Shown here one piece after another: positions 63,701 through 64,000 of a stretch of DNA of 64,000 nucleotides. The translations under genes were made by a program, and so were the position numbers. This stretch comes from Eublepharis macularius (taxonomy: Eukaryota; Chordata; Lepidosauria; Squamata; Eublepharidae): the NCBI RefSeq assembly GCF_028583425.1, contig NC_072805.1, positions 16,750,001 to 16,814,000 on the forward strand. Reading direction: 5' to 3'. Position 1 is the stretch's first letter. Each line of letters starts with the position of its first letter. The notes beneath the pieces are model-generated. The model was not told the origin of the DNA and ran no database searches. It saw nothing but the letters and a program-made list of their open reading frames with translations.

Positions 63701-64000
63701 TTCCACAACAGAACATGGATTTGAACCTGGGTCTCACAGATTCTAGTGTGGCAATCTAACCACTAAACTTCTTTTACATGTATGGACAATCAGCCATGAG
63801 GCTCACAGGCTGGCCGCAAAATCACCCTCTCCGCCTCTTTGTGCAAGTGCAACTCTGCTGAGGGAAGAGGGGACCATACAGGGAGAGAATCACAGTAAGA
63901 GGATGAGCAGACAGGGATCTATATCTGTATCCGCCATGATAACCTAACTAAATAATAAATTAAAAGAACATCAGTCCAAAAATACATGCACAATTTATAA

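Overview
The window reads as vertebrate, and most probably squamate reptile (lizard), nuclear DNA. The signs are spliced vertebrate genes, SINEs built on a 5S rRNA head (the type known from lizards), tRNA-headed SINEs, CR1/L2-type and L1-type LINE pieces, Penelope-like retroelements (PLEs) and many hAT and foldback MITEs. The species cannot be fixed from sequence alone.

Three host genes can be built exon by exon with canonical GT/AG splice sites and matching phases. (1) On the minus strand, 8116 down to 3005, are the first three exons of a short-chain dehydrogenase/reductase (SDR) of the C-factor/sniffer type; its remaining exons should lie left of the window. (2) On the plus strand, 16843-28107, is a complete six-exon paralogue (259 aa), including a 61-nt linker exon at 20275-20335. 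The two paralogues are divergent, with start codons 8.7 kb apart. (3) On the minus strand, 62394 down to 38389, is the complete six-exon coding region of ST3GAL2 (347 aa), a Golgi alpha-2,3-sialyltransferase. Its long 3' UTR appears to end at a poly(A) signal at 34024-34029. The second SDR gene and ST3GAL2 are convergent.

Layout: 1-8116, SDR gene 1 with repeat-filled introns. 8117-16842, the divergent intergenic stretch: a LINE split by three later insertions, an LTR-like relic, a GC-rich hAT MITE nested in another hAT MITE, and a minus-strand LINE. 16843-28107, SDR gene 2, whose introns hold a Ty1/copia fossil, a TTAA-flanked MITE, a 51-bp minisatellite and several MITEs. 28108-34005, convergent intergenic DNA with CpG-rich foldbacks, a 561-bp hAT element and a PLE with a GIY-YIG endonuclease ORF and a 13-bp target-site duplication. 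34005-62394, ST3GAL2, its introns full of MITEs, SINEs and PLE-terminal palindromes. 62395-64000, upstream flank ending in a tRNA-type SINE.

The most interesting non-genic signal is a set of short palindromic PLE-terminal insertions. They have their own 11-15 bp target duplications and carry hammerhead-ribozyme-like cores, one as a 38-bp tandem triplet. Next come several MITE families whose termini and target duplications can be read directly, giving a layered insertion history.
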